Shown here: in pieces, positions 34,392 through 42,746 of the stretch
Position numbering within the stretch: the stretch's first letter is position 1
Layout of the letters: each line of letters starts with the position of its first letter
Assembly: GCF_001020205.1 (NCBI RefSeq)
Contig: NZ_CP011663.1
Span: 2,294,001-2,358,000, forward strand
Length of the DNA: 64,000 nucleotides
Source of the DNA: Clostridium sporogenes
Lineage (GTDB): Bacteria; Bacillota; Clostridia; Clostridiales; Clostridiaceae
Direction of reading: 5' to 3'
Notes under the pieces: model-generated
Seen by the model: the letters and a program-made list of their open reading frames with translations, nothing else
Databases searched by the model: none
Told to the model about the DNA's origin: nothing
Position numbers and translations under genes: made by a program

Positions 34392-35318
34392 TTAATAATT
34401 TGGAATAATTTCTTCATTTACAACTTTCTTTTGTATATCTAGTATTTGATCTTTATCTAGAAATTTTTTTAATAGCTTTGTTAGATATTCATTATTCTTA
34501 TTAACTACTATAACAGCTTCTGTATCAGCATAATTGAATTTTTCATTTCTAATAGAATAGTAATTAAATTTCTTATCATTGTCTTTTATATCATCTTTAT
34601 TCCATATAGCTGCATCTATTTCTCCACTTAAAATCTTGTTTAAAATTTGACTGTAAATCATAGATACATAATTAACATTTTTACCCTCACATTGATGAAG
34701 AGATAAAATTTCATGATCTATAGAAGAGTAATCTATTCCTACATTCATGCCATCTTTTATTTCTTTATCTTCTTTATTTTTAAATATAACTATATGCTCA
34801 TTTACATAGCTATGAGGGTCAAAACCTAAAACTATCTCTATATCTTCACCATTATTTATATAATACTCAGCTGCCAATTTAGACATAACAACAAAGTCAT
34901 ATCTTTCTTCTTTTAAAGCTTGAACTCTATTATTAGCTCCTCTCATATATGCTAAAGATATATTAAAAGATGTGGCACTTAAAGTATTATAAAGTCCAGT
35001 TGCTAATCCTTCATAACCTTTAGAATAAGGTAGTGGCATAACTCCCACTATAGTCTTTATATCTGATATTTCTAATAATTTTTCATAAGATATTTTATTT
35101 ATAAAAGTTCCTAAATGACCTCTTGGTTCTAATACAATTGCTCCATATTCTTGTAAAAATTTTAGGGCAGCCTGTATTGTTCCCCTAGCAGTTTTATATT
35201 TTTCAGATATTTGGGCTACTGTAAGAATTCTATCTCCTTCTTCCATAGGCAAAAATTCTTTTGCCAAAGTCATAGCCATTAATCCGTTTTTTTGCATAAG
35301 TTTTGATTTTATATCCAT
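34392..35318 (-). CDS. yhfZ: YhfZ-like regulator (GntR-type HTH plus binding domain)
   Basis: This 308-aa protein has an N-terminal winged HTH (ILTVAQISEKYKTARGTIQAALKFLQEYGAIVLEPRGHLGT, roughly residues 28-70) and a C-terminal domain that looks like a periplasmic-binding-protein fold (TIVGVMPLPYSKGYEGLATGLY, GMNVGIDYSSIDHE). This is the pattern of YhfZ. It is the first gene of the operon. The palindrome TACAATATTTTGTA is 18 bp upstream of its start, and a similar one precedes yhfY, so autoregulation is likely. Confidence 0.83.
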   Translation of the reverse strand: MDIKSKLMQKNGLMAMTLAKEFLPMEEGDRILTVAQISEKYKTARGTIQAALKFLQEYGAIVLEPRGHLGTFINKISYEKLLEISDIKTIVGVMPLPYSKGYEGLATGLYNTLSATSFNISLAYMRGANNRVQALKEERYDFVVMSKLAAEYYINNGEDIEIVLGFDPHSYVNEHIVIFKNKEDKEIKDGMNVGIDYSSIDHEILSLHQCEGKNVNYVSMIYSQILNKILSGEIDAAIWNKDDIKDNDKKFNYYSIRNEKFNYADTEAVIVVNKNNEYLTKLLKKFLDKDQILDIQKKVVNEEIIPNY

Positions 35319-35336
35319 AAGCTCACTCTCTCAATG

Positions 35337-35350
35337 TACAATATTTTGTA
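35337..35350. promoter_or_regulatory. YhfZ-type operator candidate ahead of yhfZ
   Basis: TACAATATTTTGTA, an inverted repeat TACAA-TATT-TTGTA just ahead of the yhfZ ribosome site. Confidence 0.5.
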
Positions 35351-35470
35351 TTTTGATTTAACTAGATAGTATCATATTTTGAAAACATTTTCAAGAAAAA
35401 AATTAGAATATTATAAATATATATTTCTAGAAAAACTATTCATTTTCTAAAAATATACCTAACCTTTCTT

Positions 35471-36499
35471 TTACATATCAACATTTATTAAATTTCTTAC
35501 TTGCCCTATAGTTAATCCTGTTTTTTCTGCTATTAATTCTATTTCTAATACATCTAATAGTTTCTTTGCTATACTTATCTTTTCTTCAAGTCTACCCATA
35601 TTTATATATTCTTCTATAATTTCTTTTTCTTCTTCTGTATTTCTGTTTCTTTTTTCCCAAAACTCAATAGCATTATCATTCTTTTTTAAATATTCTAATC
35701 CTTGTTCAGTGATGCTTATCTCCATCTCCCTCATAATATTAAAGTTTCCTCTATAATTTATCCTTCCAGCTTTAACGAGTTCTTTCACTCTCCCCAAAAT
35801 ATATCCATCAGAAATTAAAATCTCACTATTCCCAAGTACCTCTCCTATAATTCTTGCTGATTTTTTAAATTCTTTTGGGGTATATTTCAATATAAATATA
35901 TCAAAATAATCCTCATCTACATTTTCAACTTTTCCATCTTTAAAAATACGAAGAATTGAATTTTCTTTCTTTAATACCTTCCATTGTGTTAAGAATTTTA
36001 TATATTCATCTTTATCTATCTTCCTATTTATCTTAATATATTCACTAAACTTTTCTGGCATAATTTCCCCTGTACATCTCGGTATGTATATTCCATATTC
36101 TACCTTCATAGGCAAATCAGATACATTTATAAAATAAACATTTTTCCATTTATCCTTTAGTAATTCTAATGTATACATTAACCCACAAATTTCAATAGCA
36201 TTTTGTCCATACCAAAAATAGATAGTGTCAGTATCCCTTACATTAGAAATTTCCTTTTGAAATTCCACATAACTTTCCATTAATTCGTCTATATCCTCAT
36301 AATAAAACTCATCTTTACTAATTGTTTTTTTTAACCAATCAATTCTTTTATCTTTATCTATACCACCTTTAATAGGGCCTTGTGAAATATCATCATAAAA
36401 TGATATAACTTTTTCACCTTCTATAATTTTTTTATTAACAGCATATTTTAAACTTCCCTTTGCAGATTGTGAAAAACATATATGAATTATTTTATGCAT
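35471..36499 (-). CDS. DUF1835-type domain protein
   Basis: This 342-aa cytosolic protein begins MHKIIHICFSQSAKGSLKYAV, then EKVISFYDDISQGPI, as in the DUF1835 family. The middle has TIYFWYGQNAIEICGLMYTLELL and the end a C-terminal HTH-like pair (ISDGYILGRVKELVKAGRINYRG and EKTGLTIGQVRNLIN). The role of the family is not known to me. The start has AAAGGAGAG. It stands alone between the yhf operon and the defence block. Confidence 0.75.
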   Translation of the reverse strand: MHKIIHICFSQSAKGSLKYAVNKKIIEGEKVISFYDDISQGPIKGGIDKDKRIDWLKKTISKDEFYYEDIDELMESYVEFQKEISNVRDTDTIYFWYGQNAIEICGLMYTLELLKDKWKNVYFINVSDLPMKVEYGIYIPRCTGEIMPEKFSEYIKINRKIDKDEYIKFLTQWKVLKKENSILRIFKDGKVENVDEDYFDIFILKYTPKEFKKSARIIGEVLGNSEILISDGYILGRVKELVKAGRINYRGNFNIMREMEISITEQGLEYLKKNDNAIEFWEKRNRNTEEEKEIIEEYINMGRLEEKISIAKKLLDVLEIELIAEKTGLTIGQVRNLINVDM

Positions 36500-36680
36500 A
36501 AAACTCTCCTTTCTAGTTTATTTATAGTGCTTTTTAACACTTATTAAGTATTTATAGAAAAGACAACTTACTATTTATCAGTCTACTTTACAAGTACAAA
36601 CCATTCCAATAAAAATAATACCACAAATATTCCTAATTATATCTCCCTTTTTATCAATCTATAACACTGCTCTATTGGAA

Positions 36681-36890
36681 TCATTTTATATGTATCTTTT
36701 TATTTGTTATTCCAAATTCAAAATGTATAGAAACATCATCTTTATAAGCATGCTTTAAAACAAAATCTATATTTTTTATTTTTAAATAATCCTTGTATAA
36801 AATCATTTTCTAGTAACACTCCACCTTCTGATGCAATACTTCCCTTGATGTCAACTACCAAATATAGTTTTTCTGTATTATCTTTTTACA
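36681..36890 (-). pseudogene. Frameshifted gene fragment downstream of the kinase
   Basis: On the minus strand one frame reads LYLVVDIKGSIASEGGVLLE and, after a one-base shift near 36785, the text continues as IDFVLKHAYKDDVSIHFEFG to a stop at 36681. Both halves look like real protein, but no start is visible and I do not recognise the family. It may be a remnant of a further gene of the defence block. Confidence 0.4.
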
Positions 36891-36894
36891 AGCA

Positions 36895-36927
36895 AAACAA
36901 ATTGTATTTACAATTTATTTACATTCC
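36895..36927. repeat. 33-bp intergenic repeat, copy 2
   Basis: Matches 21370-21402 at 31 of 33 positions. It lies between the gene fragment and the end of the kinase gene. Confidence 0.45.
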
Positions 36928-36997
36928 CGGAAAAACCTTGCGTTGAGCTTGTTTACAAGTGGTTTCAACTTATATACTTTTATACTGTAATCTACTA

Positions 36998-38446
36998 CTA
37001 TAAATACCTTTTATACAGCTCTACCCTGTTCCTAATTATTTCATCATTAGGGTCTAGGCGTAATGCATAATTAAAATATGCCCTCGCTTTACTATAATTC
37101 CTTGTTTGATCATATGCATGACCCAACTTTTTTACTATATATAAAAGTCCTGGAATATTTTTGTTTATATCTTCTAAAATTTCAATAGCATTATCTTCTT
37201 CACTATTTAATGCATATACACAAGCCAGTTTATATCTATAGTCTATATTTTCTGAATTGTTATCTGCTAGTTTTTTATATAGATTTCTTGCTTCCTCATA
37301 TCGCTTTAATTCAAAATATAATCTTCCCTTTAGGTATAGAACATTATCTTCAAAGCCATCTCTTCTTATATCCTCTACTTTCAATAAATCCACTTCTTTT
37401 AATTTATTTAAACTATCATAAAATCTTCCTTGTTTTGAGTAAATATATGCTAAATGATATATAATGTCTTGTGAAATGTTTCCTATTTCTATTTCATTTT
37501 CTATCAATAATTCTGCCTTTTTAAATTCTTTTTCTTTGTAAAACGTCATAATATTTTCAAGCCAGTCATCAGAAATTATTTCAGGCTCTACATTTTTAGC
37601 ATATGTTAATATATTTCCTCGCCAAGAATTAAATGGGTTATCTAATTTAATTCTAAATTCCTTTATATTTTGATATCTTTCTTCTGGGTTCCTTGATAAT
37701 GCTTTCAAAATAACAATTTCAACTTCTTCTGGTATATTATCATTAATTTCTCTTGGTCTCGGGTATGTCTTTCCTTCTAAAAGTTGAAATGATGTCTCAT
37801 ACGGAGTTCTACCTGTAAGTAGTTGATATAGCAATACCCCCAATGAATATATATCAGAATTTATATATCTTTTCTTTCTAGAACCTGCAACTTCAGGGGC
37901 CATATAAGCCATTGTTCCTTGTCCGTCAATAGTTTTAACATATATATTCTCTATATATTTACTTGTACCAAAATCAGTTATTTTAATAACATCATCTCTA
38001 ACAAGAATATTTTGAGGTTTTATATCACCATGTGAAATCTTCTTTTCATGAATAAATTCTATTCCATCAAGTATTTTGTTAAAAAGTTCATATATTTGTT
38101 CAAATGTCTTAGGATTCCTAAATCCTGTTTCACAAAGTTCATCTGATAATTTATGTCCTTTAAAATACTCCATTTCTATAACAAAAACTCCATCAACTCT
38201 TCCCATCCAATTTAATTTTACAATATTAGGATGATCACATCCTTGCAGTTCTTTTCCTTCAGCAAGTGTATTATCTGCTCTTTCCTGGTCTTTAGGTATT
38301 TTTAACGCTACTAATTCGTCTGTTTCTAAGTTAACCGCTGTCCAAACACTGCCGAAAGTTCCTGCGTCAATATAATCTTTTAAAATATACTTATTGCCTA
38401 TTTGTAAATCTTGCTTTGGTCGAAAATTTGAGGCTTTTTTTCTCAT
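36998..38446 (-). CDS. Ser/Thr protein kinase with C-terminal TPRs, last gene of the defence block
   Basis: A 482-aa protein. The kinase domain (about 15-275) has the Gly-rich loop AGTFGSVW (28-35), ATP lysine K49 (VALKIP), catalytic HGDIKPQN (139-146), DFG (158-160) and TMAYMAPE, all intact, so it should be active. Residues ~295-482 hold tetratricopeptide-like helices (IIYHLAYIYSKQGRFYDSLNKL, YKLACVYALNSEEDNAIEIL, LGHAYDQTRNYSKARAYFNYALRLDP). No membrane segment is present. It is 9 bp downstream of the 217-aa gene. Kinases are effectors or regulators in Pgl and related phage-defence systems, which would fit here. Confidence 0.9.
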   Translation of the reverse strand: MRKKASNFRPKQDLQIGNKYILKDYIDAGTFGSVWTAVNLETDELVALKIPKDQERADNTLAEGKELQGCDHPNIVKLNWMGRVDGVFVIEMEYFKGHKLSDELCETGFRNPKTFEQIYELFNKILDGIEFIHEKKISHGDIKPQNILVRDDVIKITDFGTSKYIENIYVKTIDGQGTMAYMAPEVAGSRKKRYINSDIYSLGVLLYQLLTGRTPYETSFQLLEGKTYPRPREINDNIPEEVEIVILKALSRNPEERYQNIKEFRIKLDNPFNSWRGNILTYAKNVEPEIISDDWLENIMTFYKEKEFKKAELLIENEIEIGNISQDIIYHLAYIYSKQGRFYDSLNKLKEVDLLKVEDIRRDGFEDNVLYLKGRLYFELKRYEEARNLYKKLADNNSENIDYRYKLACVYALNSEEDNAIEILEDINKNIPGLLYIVKKLGHAYDQTRNYSKARAYFNYALRLDPNDEIIRNRVELYKRYL

Positions 38447-38455
38447 TGAATCACC

Positions 38456-39109
38456 TTACCTTATTTTTATCCATTGGTTTAGTGTTAAGTTTTCTTTATT
38501 GCCAGAAGCAATACAATGATATATTAGATACGATGTTCTTCTACTATCAATACCTGATATAAAATTCTTGTTAGGCAATGTAAAACCTTTGTCTAATATT
38601 GATATCACATCTGACATATCACCGGGTGTTACAGAAGCATAACTCCAATAAACAAATAGTATAACTGGAACTTTACCTCCAAGTTGATGATATGCTATAA
38701 GTAAATTTTGTATTTTTTCTTTTAACTTTTTATTCTTTGTCATGCTTTTTTCATATCTTTCGAATTCACTTATGAGTATAGGTGAATTATCCTTTTTAGA
38801 ATACCAAATAGAATCTGGTCTAATCTCTGCATCCTTAGTTTTCTTTTCCTCATAGTATGAACTACTGCTTTCTGCAATCATATCACTTTCATGATAAATA
38901 GATTCATACGGGTAAACTGGACATTCAGATACTGCTGCTATTTCATCAATAGTTCTTCCAATAGCCGTAATATAATTAAGCCCCAAAGAATGTACTGTTT
39001 CCGAATAATCTCTTACTCCAAACGTAGTCATCATAGGAAATAACTCATCTCTTATCTTTCCACTTTCAAACTCTTCTCTTATAACTTTTATTATATTGTT
39101 TCTATCCAT
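38456..39109 (-). CDS. Unknown 217-aa protein, possible PD-(D/E)XK nuclease
   Basis: I do not recognise a named family. Residues ~97-140 read RPDSIWYSKKDNSPILISEF, then ERYEK: an Asp after Pro, a beta-strand and E-x-E, which recalls the PD-(D/E)XK core with a following helix (KKLKEKIQNLLIAYHQLGG) and a strand (VPVILFVYWSY). The lysine of the motif is not obvious. It overlaps the HerA gene by 8 nt, so the two are co-translated. A nuclease arm is a reasonable inference, not proven. Confidence 0.55.
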   Translation of the reverse strand: MDRNNIIKVIREEFESGKIRDELFPMMTTFGVRDYSETVHSLGLNYITAIGRTIDEIAAVSECPVYPYESIYHESDMIAESSSSYYEEKKTKDAEIRPDSIWYSKKDNSPILISEFERYEKSMTKNKKLKEKIQNLLIAYHQLGGKVPVILFVYWSYASVTPGDMSDVISILDKGFTLPNKNFISGIDSRRTSYLIYHCIASGNKENLTLNQWIKIR

Positions 39110-40787
39110 TAAATGAACCCCACTCTAAAATTACTTTAGGAGATTCCCCACCATGCATTAATGCTTTTGTTCCTACCTTCACAAGAAGTGGGGCAGGAAT
39201 AGATCTACCACATATCAAAGCTTCTCCAGTAGATAAAGAAGGTAATTCTTCTATATCAGATTTTGAAAACATATCTGATGTCTTAGCAATAAATCTTTGG
39301 TCATCAGGATTTTTAAGTCGCATTGTTATAATAGTATTACATTGAGATGTAACATCTGGATCTAATTTAGATGGTCTTTGAGATATAATTGAAAATCCTA
39401 CTCCAAACTTTCTTCCTTCTGCTGCTATCTTCTTTATTATTTTTTTAGATATACATGGTATACCTGCTGGTGCAAAGTTATGTCCTTCTTCGTATACAAG
39501 AAATGAAGGTCTTATTTGTCTTTTCTTATTTGATGCTGCTCTCATTATTTCACTAGATATAAGTGCTGTAATTATTTGCTTAGCATCATCAGATAATCCT
39601 TGTAAATCTATTATAACTAATCTACCTATACTATTTCTCTTTTCTCCAATCATTCTATAAATATCTGTTAAATCCCCTATTGCTCTTGTATAAAAACTTC
39701 TTGCGTCATTAATAACCCTGTTCAATTTCATAGATACAACAGCAGCACTTCTACCATTTAACGCCTTTGCTTCTCCTTCAGTTAGTTCATCCCAATTTTT
39801 AAGTTCATCTAATCCATTTTCCGTAGATAATATTCTTGTTAAATCTTGTATATCTCTTTGATTGTCTTTATATTTTATCTTCCAATATCTCATAGCCACA
39901 TCTAATACTCTCTGTTGAGGTTCTGTTAATCCAGGAAGCACTGAAGATAAATCATCCATATCAAAATTATCAAATTTAAGTGCTAAATGAGTATTTTTAT
40001 TATTGTACTTATAATCAAACGCTTCCATTTGAGGAGTATAAACCTTTATTCCTCCACCAGCAGCCAGTAACTTTCTAAAAGACTCCTGAATTTTTAATAT
40101 ACTTTTTACTTCATCTTCATTTTCTATTTGCTCTAAATTATCATTAAAATGTACTTCTCCTTTTGCAAATGCTTTTCCATACTCTCCATGAACGTCAAAA
40201 ACTACAACAGTACCATTCATCTCTGCTACTAGTCTTTCAATTATTCTACCTACCGTATACGATTTACCTGAACCTGTCATAGCAAGTATACCAAGATGCT
40301 CCGTAACTAATTTATTAACATCAATATAAACTGGAACAATATTTTCACCTTTTTCATATCCTATTAAGTTTCCTATATTTATACTTGTATTTTCATCAAA
40401 TTTATAAAACTTTGATAAAAACTCATAATCAACACCATAAACCTTTGCCCCTGGATTTAGTGGTCTTCTTGGTATTTTTATCTGTCCTAAAGCATCTCTA
40501 TAACCTATAAGTTGTACTGTTCCAAATAAAGTTTCACCAGTTATTTGCGCACCTGGCAATATTTCTAGTGAAGACAATCCTTCACCCATATTTGAATTGT
40601 ATAAAATATTATTTCTTGAAATAGATACTATTCTACCTAAGACATAAGTTTCTCTTTCACTTTCAACTTCTGTATGTCTTATTTTTACAAACTCTCCTCT
40701 TTTAGCGGAAAAACTATTTTCAAGAGCAATTTTCAAATCATTCGGATTTCCTGTGTTTCCTATAAGTTTACCTATATATTTATCCAT
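39102..40787 (-). CDS. HerA-type hexameric ATPase (DUF87)
   Basis: This 561-aa protein has an N-terminal HAS-like barrel, then Walker A MTGSGKSYTVGR (170-181), a Walker B-like VVVFDVHGEYG, and a late segment FLVYEEGHNFAP and SIISQRPSKLDPDVTSQCNTIITMRL, as in the HerA/FtsK ATPases. HerA proteins pump DNA and feed it to the NurA nuclease. A NurA-like protein lies directly upstream (14-bp gap), as in archaeal herA-nurA operons. In bacteria, HerA proteins also serve in many phage-defence systems; the placement beside HsdM/HsdS and a kinase supports that role. Confidence 0.88.
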   Translation of the reverse strand: MDKYIGKLIGNTGNPNDLKIALENSFSAKRGEFVKIRHTEVESERETYVLGRIVSISRNNILYNSNMGEGLSSLEILPGAQITGETLFGTVQLIGYRDALGQIKIPRRPLNPGAKVYGVDYEFLSKFYKFDENTSINIGNLIGYEKGENIVPVYIDVNKLVTEHLGILAMTGSGKSYTVGRIIERLVAEMNGTVVVFDVHGEYGKAFAKGEVHFNDNLEQIENEDEVKSILKIQESFRKLLAAGGGIKVYTPQMEAFDYKYNNKNTHLALKFDNFDMDDLSSVLPGLTEPQQRVLDVAMRYWKIKYKDNQRDIQDLTRILSTENGLDELKNWDELTEGEAKALNGRSAAVVSMKLNRVINDARSFYTRAIGDLTDIYRMIGEKRNSIGRLVIIDLQGLSDDAKQIITALISSEIMRAASNKKRQIRPSFLVYEEGHNFAPAGIPCISKKIIKKIAAEGRKFGVGFSIISQRPSKLDPDVTSQCNTIITMRLKNPDDQRFIAKTSDMFSKSDIEELPSLSTGEALICGRSIPAPLLVKVGTKALMHGGESPKVILEWGSFNG

Positions 40788-40801
40788 TATTACACCCCCA
40801 A

Positions 40802-41959
40802 TTATTCCTCAAAAACATCAAATCCTTCTTTCCATACATTTTCCAATTCTTGTTCTCTTAACATTTGTTTTGCTTCAGCCTTATAATACTCTAACACCCC
40901 AGGTCGTACTTCTATCGGTCTTAATGCATACTCTGCATACCACAGTGGTAATGGCTTTGCTTTACTTTGATCAAAGGTTATAAGTGTCATAACTTGTGCT
41001 GCTAATTCATCCAACATATCAGTAGACCAATCATTAATTGTTCCTAACATCTCTATTAATAATGGTGGTGTACTATTCCCTGCTTTTATATGCATCCCCA
41101 TCAAACCTAAATGACTTAATTCTTCTGGCTCTAATCTACTATCTTTATTTATTCCGTCAAATTGAAATGCTGCCGTTCTTGTACATTTAACAAGTACTCC
41201 ATGTAATAGCCTTTTAATACCCACGTTTTTCAATTTGTTCATGTACTTTTCATCTGTTATTTTACCTACCATATTTTTATTTATATTATCAGGTATAAAT
41301 TGAATCTTATCTTCAGTTAATGCAAATATAACTGCTCCAAATCTTTTATTACCTATTGAAACAACCTTTACTCCATTTTCTTTATATGGATATATATTCT
41401 CTTTATGCTTCATCCAAAAATCTTTTATTGCAGTTTTACATCTATCATAGATTTTCTTTACATCAACTCTATCATCAAGTGGAGCATCTGCTCTTTCTAG
41501 TAAAAGAGGCGTGTCTACCATAACTAATTCTGGCTTTTCGGTATCTTCCATTAATTCATATAATAATTTATATGTGTTTATAATATTTATATATTTTAAT
41601 TTCTTTTGTATATCTAAATCATCAATTTCGTCCAATTCTACTGTACTTTCCTGTCTTGTTTTATAGATTGTACCATTTTCTATTAATACATCTTGTCTAA
41701 CAGCACCAGCCACATATAAAATTCCACCCAAAGCATTAGTTGTTCTACTGGAAGTTGCTATCCCACATGCTCGGATATTTAATGGCTTAATTAATTCTAT
41801 ATTTCTAATAATTCCAGCCTCTTTAAGCATAGGTGCTGTTTTATCAATAAATCTCATTTTAGAAGATAACTTAGATACCGTGGCTGGTAATCCTAACTGT
41901 ATATTAGCCACTATGCTTTGAGATACATGCCTATCTTCTTTTTTATTCCCATCCATCAC
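40802..41959 (-). CDS. NurA-like nuclease-domain protein
   Basis: A 385-aa protein beside HerA. ELVMVDTPLLLERADAPLDD fits the second NurA strand (DG-L type), and the C-terminal PLLIEMLGTINDWSTDMLDELAAQV and PLPLWYAEYALRP fit the NurA end. At the place of the first catalytic Asp (usually V-D-G-S) I see ACGIATSSRTTN, so the Asp may be lost or shifted; the domain may be inactive or use other ligands. It overlaps the upstream 267-aa gene by 17 nt. NurA identity rests on HerA neighbourhood and partial motif match. Confidence 0.55.
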   Translation of the reverse strand: MMDGNKKEDRHVSQSIVANIQLGLPATVSKLSSKMRFIDKTAPMLKEAGIIRNIELIKPLNIRACGIATSSRTTNALGGILYVAGAVRQDVLIENGTIYKTRQESTVELDEIDDLDIQKKLKYINIINTYKLLYELMEDTEKPELVMVDTPLLLERADAPLDDRVDVKKIYDRCKTAIKDFWMKHKENIYPYKENGVKVVSIGNKRFGAVIFALTEDKIQFIPDNINKNMVGKITDEKYMNKLKNVGIKRLLHGVLVKCTRTAAFQFDGINKDSRLEPEELSHLGLMGMHIKAGNSTPPLLIEMLGTINDWSTDMLDELAAQVMTLITFDQSKAKPLPLWYAEYALRPIEVRPGVLEYYKAEAKQMLREQELENVWKEGFDVFEE

Positions 41960-42746
41960 TACTCACCTCTTTCCTCTTCACCACATCTATGAAAGGCTTT
42001 AATCTTCTTTCCTTTATCACTTCATCTGCTTTATCTGTTAACTTATCATCTATAATAAATCCACCTGCTGTAAGTTCATTTAATTTACTCTCTACTATTT
42101 GTTTTGACATATCTGTATAAAAATACTTAAATATTTTCTCTTTTAAATTTGTACCTAATTCTATTCCTGCTGCTTTTAATATAACTAGATTAATATGAAC
42201 AGGATCTAAAATTATAATTTCATTATTTAATACCTTTTCTTCTTCTATTACTTCACTAAATGAAAGTAAGTTATTAAATATATCTTTAAATTTATCTTGT
42301 AAGTGAGATAATTTGTAGTCTAGTAACGGCAGCGTTACTACCGTTACTAGACCAACCCCTGTATTTTTTCTATAGTTAACACCAAAAACATTTCCATCTT
42401 GTTCAAATAACTTGTCTTTTACCATAGTTTCAACATTATACTTAACTGGTATATCATCATAAATTATTTCTTCAATAGATTGAATTTTTAATGGTAATGA
42501 AGAGTCGAATATTTTTCCTAAATCTATTTCTATCCATGAAGGTACTATAATAAGATGATTATTTCTATTCTCTAACCACTTATTTAATTTATCTAACTCC
42601 TCACCTGTCATTTTTCTTAGTACAAATCCTGGAAGAACTAATTTCCCACTGTTTAATTCATTTATAGAAACACTTGTAAAGGTCGTAAATTCTTTTAAGA
42701 CTTTATATTCTGTTCTTCTTTCAAATTCACTTAATATTTGAATCAT
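41943..42746 (-). CDS. Unknown 267-aa protein with C-terminal wHTH-like part
   Basis: No recognised family. The N-terminal half is mixed alpha/beta (KLVLPGFVLRKMTGEELDKL), the last ~70 residues look like a winged helix (YTDMSKQIVESKLNELTAGGFIIDDKLTDKADEVIKER). It starts right after the stop of the large ATPase gene and overlaps the NurA-like gene by 17 nt, so it is part of the same transcript. It may be an adaptor between the ATPase and the HerA/NurA-like pair. Confidence 0.65.
   Translation of the reverse strand: MIQILSEFERRTEYKVLKEFTTFTSVSINELNSGKLVLPGFVLRKMTGEELDKLNKWLENRNNHLIIVPSWIEIDLGKIFDSSLPLKIQSIEEIIYDDIPVKYNVETMVKDKLFEQDGNVFGVNYRKNTGVGLVTVVTLPLLDYKLSHLQDKFKDIFNNLLSFSEVIEEEKVLNNEIIILDPVHINLVILKAAGIELGTNLKEKIFKYFYTDMSKQIVESKLNELTAGGFIIDDKLTDKADEVIKERRLKPFIDVVKRKEVSSDGWE

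Noticed and set aside
39102..41959. Housekeeping HerA-NurA recombination pair
   Set aside because: The pair is embedded in an operon with HsdM/HsdS, a kinase and unknown genes, and the NurA-like protein is divergent, so a defence role is more likely.
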